Source: BPGX01 sp037447455
Lineage (GTDB): Bacteria; Bacteroidota; Bacteroidia; B-17B0; Aurantibacillaceae
Direction of reading: 5' to 3'
NCBI GenBank assembly: GCA_037447455.1
Contig: JBBIGQ010000004.1
Coordinates: 1 to 64,000 of the forward strand
Length of the DNA stretch: 64,000 nucleotides
A program made the position numbers and the translations under genes. The notes beneath the pieces are model-generated. The model ran no database searches and had not been told where the DNA came from. It saw only the letters and a program-made list of their open reading frames with translations. Below, in pieces: positions 53,304 to 60,631 of this stretch (position 1 is its first letter; each line of letters begins with the position of its first letter).

Positions 53304-53975
53304 TCAATCTTCATAATACACACGAAGTACCGCACTATCTCGCAAAAAATCTATACGTTCAATGTCTATTTTATTTATCTTGTAACCAGTTCTAATTTGT
53401 AAATCATCTATTAATTTTAATCTATTCTCTGGTTTCAACATTTCTATATTATCATAATAAATCAATTTGGTACTTTCCGATTTTAATAAAAAACGAGATT
53501 CCAATATAAACACAGCGAGTAATATAATGCTGTTATAAAACATTATTTCTTCCCAGCTTCCCTTCGCAATAGCCGACAATAAACCAATCGCAATCACTAC
53601 AAATAAATAGGTCAGATTTTTAATAGAAATATCTTCGGAACGATAACGCATAATACCAAATACTGCAAACAATCCAAATGCCGCTCCTAAAGATAATTCC
53701 ACTTTATTCAACAAATACGTAATCAAAAAAATCACTATATTAAACACAGCAAATGGCAAAAAAAACGCTTTGTTTTGATAACGCGGATAATAAATACCCC
53801 GAATCAAAACTATGAGAGAAACTATATCAATCACTAAACGAATTAAAAACTTGGATGTAATTTTATTAAACCACTTTTCTCCTTCTTTCAATACTTCATC
53901 TTGATTATTTTGAATAACATTTACTACATCTACCAAAGAGTCCTGCACTGTTTGAAATAATAACATTGTTGTCAT
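53304..53975 (-). CDS. DUF4956 membrane protein, partner of the VTC polyphosphate polymerase
   Basis: A 223-residue inner-membrane protein with about four or five spans (about 45-65, 70-90, 95-115, 120-155) and a cytoplasmic C-terminal alpha/beta tail (ESTKLIYYDNIEMLKPENR ... DSAVLRVYYED). The stretch LGAAFGLFAVFGIMRYRSEDI is the conserved core of DUF4956. In many bacteria this gene sits beside a VTC-domain gene, as here (overlap of four bases), so it may form a membrane channel or anchor for the polymerase; this is inferred. It is the last gene of the ten-gene operon. Confidence 0.85.
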   Translation of the reverse strand: MTTMLLFQTVQDSLVDVVNVIQNNQDEVLKEGEKWFNKITSKFLIRLVIDIVSLIVLIRGIYYPRYQNKAFFLPFAVFNIVIFLITYLLNKVELSLGAAFGLFAVFGIMRYRSEDISIKNLTYLFVVIAIGLLSAIAKGSWEEIMFYNSIILLAVFILESRFLLKSESTKLIYYDNIEMLKPENRLKLIDDLQIRTGYKINKIDIERIDFLRDSAVLRVYYED

Positions 53976-54733
53976 AAATTATTTATTTTTTCAAAATAAC
54001 GAAGTTTTGGTAAAAAATTATTTTTGCGAATATCAGAGTAAGTTAATGACATTCCTGTACAGTATTTACTCAAACCACCTTCCCGAATACGATGTTTTTT
54101 CAACATTTTCAAAAATGCTGTATGCTCTGCATAATTATTCCGTTTCACTTCAGCAATCACAAGGTTTTCAAAAAAATACGCATTTTCAAAATTATCAAAC
54201 CTTAATTGCGTATCAATGGTTACTCTTTCATTTAAATTTTGATGCACTAGAGTGATGCGATTATACTGAACTCGTAACGAAGGCAGCCAATTAACATTTT
54301 GTATTGAAATGTTTTTACTTAAAAAATCATATAACTCATCGTGAATAGAATATTCAATATCCTTGTATTTTTTTCGTTTTTTGAAAGTTTTCTCTTTATT
54401 ATCCTTAAATTTTATTTCAAAAAATGTCAGGCCATTGGAAGTCACATATTTTCTAAATCTTACCTTGTAGCGATTTAATCTTTGATTGTGATGTAAATGA
54501 TACATCAAAAAATCAGAAGTATCAAAATACAACGAGTCATAAAAATGGTTGCGCACGCCATTGACTTCCAATATTCTATACTCCGCTTGACAATCGTTTA
54601 ATAATTCTAAAAGTTCTGATATATGAAATACAAATTTATTATCCACTCTGTTCAAAAACTCTACCTTGTCCATTTCTTCCAAAGAAATGGGCATAAAATT
54701 TTGTATAAGTATATCTAAATTATTTTTGCTCAT
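53972..54733 (-). CDS. VTC-domain polyphosphate polymerase
   Basis: A 253-residue protein of the VTC/triphosphate-tunnel family, which in yeast (Vtc4) polymerises inorganic polyphosphate from ATP. Tunnel-lining segments are recognisable in order: VEFLNRVDNKFVF near 25, DSLYFDTSDFLMYHLHH near 66, KVRFRKYVTS near 90, TFFEIKFKDNKEKTFKKRK near 102, and VIAEVKRNN near 193. These Lys/Arg/Glu residues bind phosphate and metal. No membrane span is present, so membrane location would come from the DUF4956 partner, which it overlaps by four bases. It overlaps the next gene upstream by 14 bases. Confidence 0.88.
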   Translation of the reverse strand: MSKNNLDILIQNFMPISLEEMDKVEFLNRVDNKFVFHISELLELLNDCQAEYRILEVNGVRNHFYDSLYFDTSDFLMYHLHHNQRLNRYKVRFRKYVTSNGLTFFEIKFKDNKEKTFKKRKKYKDIEYSIHDELYDFLSKNISIQNVNWLPSLRVQYNRITLVHQNLNERVTIDTQLRFDNFENAYFFENLVIAEVKRNNYAEHTAFLKMLKKHRIREGGLSKYCTGMSLTYSDIRKNNFLPKLRYFEKINNL

Positions 54734-55214
54734 TCGTTAATTTAGAATAATATGTATACGTATGCGTCTCAATCAAATTATCATTTTTATCATACACTTT
54801 CTTTTCTGCTCTCAATCCCTTATTGTTGTAGGTATAAATTTCTTTTTTGATGATTTGCCCATTATTATCATAATTAATTTCTGAAATTTTTTCATCAAAT
54901 TTATTGTATGTAAAAACTCTTTTTTTAATTAATTGAGCTCCTTCGTATTCCAATTCTTCAACTTTATTATCATTTTTATCGTACTTAGATACAATTTTTT
55001 TCTTGACACTGCCATCTTTATTAAATTTTATCCACTCTACTTCATTCCCATTAGCATCATACGTTCTTTGTTCAGATTTATAATTTTGTTTACCATCCGA
55101 GATATTTTCAATTTCAACACGAATACTATACTTTTTAATTGTTTTCTTTCCCTGTGAATACAATGGATAACAACTACTGATTAGAATAAAATTTATCAAA
55201 ATATATTTTATCAT
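54720..55214 (-). CDS. Exported repeat protein with YD/MORN-like repeats
   Basis: A 164-residue protein with a signal peptide (about 1-20, ending near CYPLYS). The remainder is made of four to five short repeats of the type YDxNGNEVEWIKFNKDGSVKKK, KYDKNDNKVEELEYEG, TYNKFDEKISEINYDNNG and TYNNKGLRAEKKVYDKND, resembling YD/RHS-type or YwqK/MORN-like beta-hairpins. No catalytic motif is visible. It overlaps the VTC gene by 14 bases, so it belongs to the CotH-VTC operon. Function unknown; a surface scaffold or binding protein is plausible. Confidence 0.65.
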   Translation of the reverse strand: MIKYILINFILISSCYPLYSQGKKTIKKYSIRVEIENISDGKQNYKSEQRTYDANGNEVEWIKFNKDGSVKKKIVSKYDKNDNKVEELEYEGAQLIKKRVFTYNKFDEKISEINYDNNGQIIKKEIYTYNNKGLRAEKKVYDKNDNLIETHTYTYYSKLTNEQK

Positions 55215-55225
55215 TGTTTTGTTTT

Positions 55226-55642
55226 TTAATCATCGGCTATAATCAATTCTCCGGCATCAACCGTTTGTCTATTTTTAGAAATCGTAACTCGTTTTACAAC
55301 AGCAATTTTTTCGGCCTTAGGATTAGCCGGTGGACCCTTATATGCCACTGTATCAGCGGAATATACATAAATGGTGTAATCTCCTTTCCGTAAATATTTA
55401 AATTCAAAATCTCCTTCATAATCCGTACGAATTCTATCGCCGTAAGAAGTTTCATTCCCGTAAATAATATACACATCCACATCTTTCGCAGGATAAATTA
55501 AACTAAATGTTTGAGTAGACGGATCATATTTTCTTAAAGTAACTTTACCTTTAATACTTGAATTGCCACCGGGTCCGGGTGGTTTTTTACATCCCGCAAA
55601 CAATATAATGATAATAATAAAACTATTGTATCGCATTCGCAT
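55226..55642 (-). CDS. Lipoprotein with carboxypeptidase-regulatory-like fold
   Basis: A 138-residue outer-membrane-type lipoprotein. The lipobox LFAGC places the lipidated Cys at residue 18, followed by a Pro/Gly-rich linker (CKKPPGPGGNSS) and a single beta-sandwich (about 29-135): IKGKVTLRKYDPSTQTF, AKDVDVYIIYGNETSYGDRIRTDYEGDFEFKYLRKGDYTIYVYS is the carboxypeptidase-regulatory-like pattern (residues about 52-95). Such proteins often carry or anchor other surface domains. It lies three bases downstream of the repeat-propeller gene and 11 bases upstream of the YD-repeat gene, in the operon. Confidence 0.8.
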   Translation of the reverse strand: MRMRYNSFIIIIILFAGCKKPPGPGGNSSIKGKVTLRKYDPSTQTFSLIYPAKDVDVYIIYGNETSYGDRIRTDYEGDFEFKYLRKGDYTIYVYSADTVAYKGPPANPKAEKIAVVKRVTISKNRQTVDAGELIIADD

Positions 55643-55645
55643 TGT

Positions 55646-57295
55646 TTAAAGTTTAATCAACTTTTTACTTATTAGTAATTGCTGTCCATTGTATACATTT
55701 ACTACATAACAACCTTCTGAAATATCTTTCAAATCCAATGTTTTCAACGCTCCTGTAAACTCTGTCTCTTTTAATTTATTCCCTATTACATCCAGAATTT
55801 CTACACGATAATTCATAAAAAATGCATTAATTACTTGTAAATTTATATAATTTGATGCCGGATTAGGCCAGATTTTTAATTGAACTTCTCTGCGTTTCTC
55901 TTCAATATCTGTCAAAGACCCATTACTAAAAACTTTCTGACAATACACATCCCATTTAGTGCTTACATTATTCCGTTTATCCTGCCATACTACAATGGTT
56001 CCACCATTATTATCATTTATATTTTTAGGATCAGTTTGATTATCAACTGCATTGCTGACTACCGTGGTCCATAGCACGGTTCCTGAAGTACCTACCTTAG
56101 CAGCATAAATATCCCAACTACCAGCAGACGAGTCCTGCCATACTACCAAAGCATTTCCAGAGTTATCAACATCTATATTTGGATTGATTTGATCGTAATT
56201 AGCATTTGAAATTACAATACCATTGTTTAACCAAGCAATGGAACCATTACTATTTATTTTTTGCATATAAATATCATAATAGTTTCCACTTCTTCTATCT
56301 TTCCAAACGATGTATACGCTATTTACGTTATTATACTTCATATCAACAGCACTCTGATTATCAATAGCATTGCATACCACTATGCCATTTGTCGTCCACT
56401 GTGCAATGCCATTATCATCAATGTATTGCGCATAGATATTATAATCCGCACCGGTTCTTAAATCCTGCCAGGCAGTTACAAAACCATTTCCAAAAGGTTC
56501 TATTTTAGGATTAGTTTGCGTACCCACCGTACTGCACAGCCATATTCCATTATTAGCCACATTCCATTGTCTACCTCCATTGACATCTAATTTTTGAGCA
56601 TAAATATCATAGTCCGCTCCATTTCTTTTATCCTGCCACACTACATAGATCCCCCCTCCCATTGCTAATTCTAATCGTGGATTGATTTGAGAATTTCCTG
56701 CATTACATACCACCGCACCACTCACTCCCCATTGTTGCGCACCTGCCGAATTCAGTTTTTGAGCATAAATGTCCCACTGCCCGGAAGATGAATCCTGATA
56801 TACTACATAAACATTATTGGAAGCATCCATTACAACTTTTCCATCTTTTTGTGCAAAATTTTTTGAAATAACTGAAACGCCATTTGATGTCCATAATACA
56901 TTACCACTTGTATCAATCATTTGTGCATAGATATCTGCATTGCCGTTTCTATAATCGTTCCAGATAACAACAACTTTACCATTACTAAAATCAATATTAG
57001 GATTGGATTGATGTGCTGCCTCTGAACATATTGCTATACCATTTGTATTCCATTTAATAAAGCCATTTTTATCAATTCGTTGAGCATAAATATCAGCCGT
57101 AGTTTGTGTAGGGTCATTCCGATAATCTTCCCATACTATCACTGCTCCGCCAACTCCATCAGGTACAATCTTTGCATTTTGTTGATGGTACACCTGATTG
57201 CAAATAATATTATTTACAGAAGCATTGTTGCTCCATTGGGCATTCGTTAAAAAAGGTAACAAAAAAATAATAATCTTTAAATGTTTATTTAACAT
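55646..57295 (-). CDS. Secreted eight-fold repeat (propeller-like) protein, T9SS type A sorted
   Basis: A 549-residue exported protein: signal peptide (about 1-19), then about eight repeats of roughly 50 residues with the shared pattern (I/V)VVW(Q/E)D.R.G...DIYAQK(I/L)...G...W..NG, for instance VIVWEDYRND, VIWNDYRNGNADIYAQMI, VVWQDKRNGADYDIYAQKL, and a type A sorting domain (about 470-549; LKIWPNPASNYINLQV ... GCYVVNVYNGQ). The repeats probably fold as a beta-propeller and may bind a surface ligand. They are regular enough to show recent internal duplication. It is in the CotH/VTC operon, next to the lipoprotein gene. Confidence 0.82.
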   Translation of the reverse strand: MLNKHLKIIIFLLPFLTNAQWSNNASVNNIICNQVYHQQNAKIVPDGVGGAVIVWEDYRNDPTQTTADIYAQRIDKNGFIKWNTNGIAICSEAAHQSNPNIDFSNGKVVVIWNDYRNGNADIYAQMIDTSGNVLWTSNGVSVISKNFAQKDGKVVMDASNNVYVVYQDSSSGQWDIYAQKLNSAGAQQWGVSGAVVCNAGNSQINPRLELAMGGGIYVVWQDKRNGADYDIYAQKLDVNGGRQWNVANNGIWLCSTVGTQTNPKIEPFGNGFVTAWQDLRTGADYNIYAQYIDDNGIAQWTTNGIVVCNAIDNQSAVDMKYNNVNSVYIVWKDRRSGNYYDIYMQKINSNGSIAWLNNGIVISNANYDQINPNIDVDNSGNALVVWQDSSAGSWDIYAAKVGTSGTVLWTTVVSNAVDNQTDPKNINDNNGGTIVVWQDKRNNVSTKWDVYCQKVFSNGSLTDIEEKRREVQLKIWPNPASNYINLQVINAFFMNYRVEILDVIGNKLKETEFTGALKTLDLKDISEGCYVVNVYNGQQLLISKKLIKL

Positions 57296-57320
57296 ATATT
57301 TTTCGCATAAAAATAAGTGA

Positions 57321-57965
57321 TTATTTAATTACAACCAACTTTCCTGTAAATACTTTTTTATCAGAAGTAACCTCTATTGAATAAAAATAAATACCTGATT
57401 CTAATTCTTGAATATTCATTCGTATCACTTTATCATTTGTAACATTAATATGAGTTGACTTAACTTCTTTTCCAGTCATATCTTTAATTTCAAATTTAAA
57501 TTCTGGATAGTTAAAATTGTCTGGCAAACTCAAGTAAAATTCCGATTGACAAGGATTGGGATATGTTTGAAAATCATAACCATTCGTCCATTCTGATATG
57601 CCCAAAATACAGCTATTTAAGGCCAGTTGAGAAACCACGCTGTTTCTTCTATTCATTATAAACAACTTTAAGCCCGGAGTATTAAAAGAACCCACCGTAA
57701 TATTTGAGTTAATATTCATTTCAAACTGACTGTTCGTATAAAATTTTTGCGGATCAGCATATACATAGGGACGAATAATGTTGGCTAAACTATCTATTTT
57801 CCTGTATAAATACGCTGTATCAAAATATGTTGAAATATAATTACACAATTCAGTAATATAATTATTTTTATAGATATTATTTTGTAGCATTTTGTTAACT
57901 AATGGTCGGGATGAAGCCGGAGAAGGTATGTAGAAAATACTCATAATTTTCCAACTGACTAACAT
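57321..57965 (-). CDS. C-terminal part of a frameshifted CotH kinase-family protein, T9SS type A sorted
   Basis: This frame continues the CotH gene after a one-base shift near 57931-57942. The true sequence resumes at IFYIPSPASSRPLVNKML, the usual late CotH region, then a helical part and a type A sorting domain (YDFQTYPNPCQSEFYLSLP ... GIYFYSIEVTSDKKVFTGKLVVIK). The first 10 or so residues of the open frame are the wrong-frame overlap with the N-terminal piece, so its ATG at 57965 is not a real start. Together with the upstream piece it would make one protein of about 507 residues. It is either a recent pseudogene, a frameshifting gene or an assembly error. Confidence 0.75.
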   Translation of the reverse strand: MLVSWKIMSIFYIPSPASSRPLVNKMLQNNIYKNNYITELCNYISTYFDTAYLYRKIDSLANIIRPYVYADPQKFYTNSQFEMNINSNITVGSFNTPGLKLFIMNRRNSVVSQLALNSCILGISEWTNGYDFQTYPNPCQSEFYLSLPDNFNYPEFKFEIKDMTGKEVKSTHINVTNDKVIRMNIQELESGIYFYSIEVTSDKKVFTGKLVVIK

Positions 57966-58845
57966 TCATACCCATATTAAAATTTCCAAATGCTTCATTG
58001 ACATCCCACCCTATCCACTCAAATTTATTAGTAAGTAAATTATGATACACATAATAATTATGTCCTGAACCACGATACGAATCCAGATTGGCAAATAAAA
58101 TGTCAAATGCCCACGCTTTAATAGCATTTGTAGTATTCAATGTACTTTCCAGAGAATCATAAAATTGCGCTGTTGGTGTATTGTTAATCACATTTATCAA
58201 ATGAACAAGATCATTCCAATCATTGATTGTTTCATTTGTTTTAAGTTCATACTTAGAGTAATAAGACGTGGGGGAACTTCCATACCATTGCAAAGATCCC
58301 TGTGGGTCGCCTTTAAATAAGTTACCGTTATTTTCTCCAAACCAATTTTTCAAAAACGTTTTATCAACCTGTTCAACCATTGTATAAAATCCCCACAATG
58401 TATCATTCACATACACATTAGCATACGAACATCTGGGGGCTGGAATCCCATTTTTTTGACAAAAATCCAGTGCAACTTTCTCTCTTAAAAAAGTAGGATC
58501 TTTAAACCCATTATTCAAATTAATGGCTTTTACACCATCAAACTTTTGCCCACTTACAAACTCATTAAAATCAATTTTCCAGGACTTTTTCTTAGCAGGA
58601 ACATTAAATGAAGAATTACCCTTAAATTGTATTCCAACAGAATCAATATGATATCCATCAATCTCTACATTTCCTAACATTTTAATATCTAATGGCTTAT
58701 ACGCTATCAAGGAATCATACCAGCCCGGTTGAGAAAAATAAATTTTAACCGTATGTATCGTCGGCGATAAAAATAAATTATCCCCAGGATTTTGAGCAAA
58801 AATGGATTGAAACAAAACCCCAACCACTAAAATTAATTTTTTCAT
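57895..58845 (-). CDS. CotH kinase-family protein, N-terminal part (frameshifted)
   Basis: A 316-residue open frame with a signal peptide (about 1-17) and the CotH protein-kinase fold: VGIQFKGNSSFNVPAKKKSWKID near 75, LNNGFKDPTFLREKVALDF near 108, VEQVDKTFLKNWFGENNGNLFKG near 155, and IGWDVNEAFGNFNMGMN near 280. CotH kinases phosphorylate proteins from ATP; in Bacillus CotH acts on coat proteins. The frame then runs out after ENYEYFLHTFSGFIPTIS. The rest of the domain follows in the +1 frame (57321-57965). One extra T near 57939 would explain it. Located between a DUF2490 gene and the repeat-propeller gene. Confidence 0.85.
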   Translation of the reverse strand: MKKLILVVGVLFQSIFAQNPGDNLFLSPTIHTVKIYFSQPGWYDSLIAYKPLDIKMLGNVEIDGYHIDSVGIQFKGNSSFNVPAKKKSWKIDFNEFVSGQKFDGVKAINLNNGFKDPTFLREKVALDFCQKNGIPAPRCSYANVYVNDTLWGFYTMVEQVDKTFLKNWFGENNGNLFKGDPQGSLQWYGSSPTSYYSKYELKTNETINDWNDLVHLINVINNTPTAQFYDSLESTLNTTNAIKAWAFDILFANLDSYRGSGHNYYVYHNLLTNKFEWIGWDVNEAFGNFNMGMNVSQLENYEYFLHTFSGFIPTIS

Positions 58846-58890
58846 AATATTATTTTTTGTTAGATTAACTTAACTCTGTAAAGTTTAAAC

Positions 58891-59598
58891 TCAGTTCCAT
58901 TTAAATATCCAATCCCATCCTACTATTAAATAGTTATAGTTGGGGCTACTTTTTTTATTAAAAGTTGATTGAACCATAAAATATACTTTTGTTCTCCATT
59001 TTTCATTAATTACTTTTTTATAGCCAAGATATATTCTATTCCTTCTAATCGCTGTCGGATAAGACAAAGAAACTAACACTTCATCCTGAAAATATAAGCT
59101 TTCTTTAGAATTTAAGTTATACGAGACCCCTACTCTTTCTCTTAAATCTGTCCGATAAAAGGGATCATAACCATTATCTTCAATATCAGCTAAAAAACGA
59201 TGTGTCGTATGTTGTAACATTAAGCGATTTTTTAGATCAAAAAATTTATTGAATGAATGGGTATAATCTAAACGAAGATAATAACGGTGCATAGGTTTAA
59301 AGTAATCATCTTTCAATCTATGTAAGCGATACATATAATGAACAGATATTCTAAATGCAGAATTCATTCTATACCAATACCCTATATCAAATGTCGCTCT
59401 TTTTGTTTGAGTAAAATTTTCGGTTTGTAGAAACCTTGACCGAATTGTGAAAAAAACATTTTTACTTACATCGTACTTTAGTAGAAAACTCCCTCTTGCC
59501 CCCGCATCCCAAATTCGGCTTTGTGCAAAATAAAATACATTTGAAAAATACAATAACCCTATTAAAAATAAACTTCTGCTTCTTCTCATCTCAATCAT
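58891..59598 (-). CDS. DUF2490-family outer-membrane protein
   Basis: A 235-residue protein with a signal peptide (about 1-25) and a barrel-like pattern of alternating residues (KNVFFTIRSRFLQTE, RATFDIGYWYRMNSAFRISVHYMYR, RYYLRLDYTHSF, KNRLMLQHTTHRF). It matches DUF2490, outer-membrane barrels of unknown function common in Bacteroidota. The C-terminus ends in an aromatic-rich strand (YLIVGWDWIFKWN), as barrel proteins do. It starts one base after the PorP/SprF stop and leads into the CotH gene 45 bases on. Function unknown; it may export or anchor a partner. Confidence 0.8.
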   Translation of the reverse strand: MIEMRRSRSLFLIGLLYFSNVFYFAQSRIWDAGARGSFLLKYDVSKNVFFTIRSRFLQTENFTQTKRATFDIGYWYRMNSAFRISVHYMYRLHRLKDDYFKPMHRYYLRLDYTHSFNKFFDLKNRLMLQHTTHRFLADIEDNGYDPFYRTDLRERVGVSYNLNSKESLYFQDEVLVSLSYPTAIRRNRIYLGYKKVINEKWRTKVYFMVQSTFNKKSSPNYNYLIVGWDWIFKWN

Positions 59599-59599
59599 T

Positions 59600-60631
59600 T
59601 CATTTGATATTCCTTAAACTATTTCTAAGTTTAGAATACGTAATTTGTACTTCAAATGCATTCATTCCCTTTGGCATCAACTGATATACTGATACAAAAG
59701 CATCATAACATAAACCTATCTCAAAATGTGAAAATCTAAATCTGATATTAGGAATAATAAAACCTGTATTTCTGAAAATCATTCCTGCTGATAAAATGGA
59801 CTGATTTAATAATCCAGTAATATGCGATTCGTTTTTCATGCGTATTCTTAATAAAAACATTCCCATCCATTGCTGAAAAACGGATTGTTTCATATACATA
59901 CCATAAAGATGTACACCCAATGAGTTGTTTTCAAAATCATTCAAATACTGAGCAGACACTACCCATCGGTTTTTCACTGACTCATCGGTACTTGGAACAT
60001 ATTGCAACATCGGTTCAGTAGCGTGAAATACGGCGAAATCCATTGAGAATTTTTGAAACGATTTTGTATCGTACGTTACTTCAGTAGATTGATACTCATA
60101 TTTTCCTCCTATCCCAACATCTAAAAACGTGGTCATCGGCATACTTATGGACTCACCCGGATTAATATTTGCATCATATTTCTTTCCATTATATTGATTA
60201 ACCCATTGAATATTAGATAAATCAAATGATTTTTGAACATAGGAAAATTGCATTCCCCCAGATAAAAAATGTTTTTTTGAAAGTTGAATTATTCCACAAG
60301 CAGATGCACTCACTTGTGTCGTTTTAAAGTTAGAATCACCGGCTTTATCTGTATAAAAAAATCCTCCCAAACCTGCTTTATTTCTTTTTTTTCTTGTATC
60401 ATAAATGGGTGCGTCAAAAGCAGCGTACGTAGTAACAAATCCTTTTCCAATACCACTCCATTGTTGTCTGTGAATGGCCGTTGCTCTGTAAAATCCGTTG
60501 TAAAAACCAGTCGCCGCCGGATTGAAGTACATACTCAACGCATCCGCCTGAGAAAAAAATACATCCTGTGCAAACGCAAGATAATTAGCCCCAAACCATA
60601 CAAACCATACTATACAATACCTCTTCATCAT
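59600..60631 (-). CDS. PorP/SprF-family T9SS outer-membrane protein
   Basis: A 343-residue outer-membrane barrel of the PorP/SprF family. Signal peptide (about 1-21, ending LAFAQD), then the N-terminal signature FFSQADALSMYFNPAATGFYNGFYRATAIHRQQW and AGLGGFFYTDKAGDSN. In the family, PorP is a T9SS component and SprF helps secrete the type B-tailed SprB adhesin encoded next to it. Here the preceding gene encodes a type B-tailed CotH protein, with a four-base overlap. This pairing strongly suggests the barrel is the dedicated exit partner of that protein. Confidence 0.92.
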   Translation of the reverse strand: MMKRYCIVWFVWFGANYLAFAQDVFFSQADALSMYFNPAATGFYNGFYRATAIHRQQWSGIGKGFVTTYAAFDAPIYDTRKKRNKAGLGGFFYTDKAGDSNFKTTQVSASACGIIQLSKKHFLSGGMQFSYVQKSFDLSNIQWVNQYNGKKYDANINPGESISMPMTTFLDVGIGGKYEYQSTEVTYDTKSFQKFSMDFAVFHATEPMLQYVPSTDESVKNRWVVSAQYLNDFENNSLGVHLYGMYMKQSVFQQWMGMFLLRIRMKNESHITGLLNQSILSAGMIFRNTGFIIPNIRFRFSHFEIGLCYDAFVSVYQLMPKGMNAFEVQITYSKLRNSLRNIK

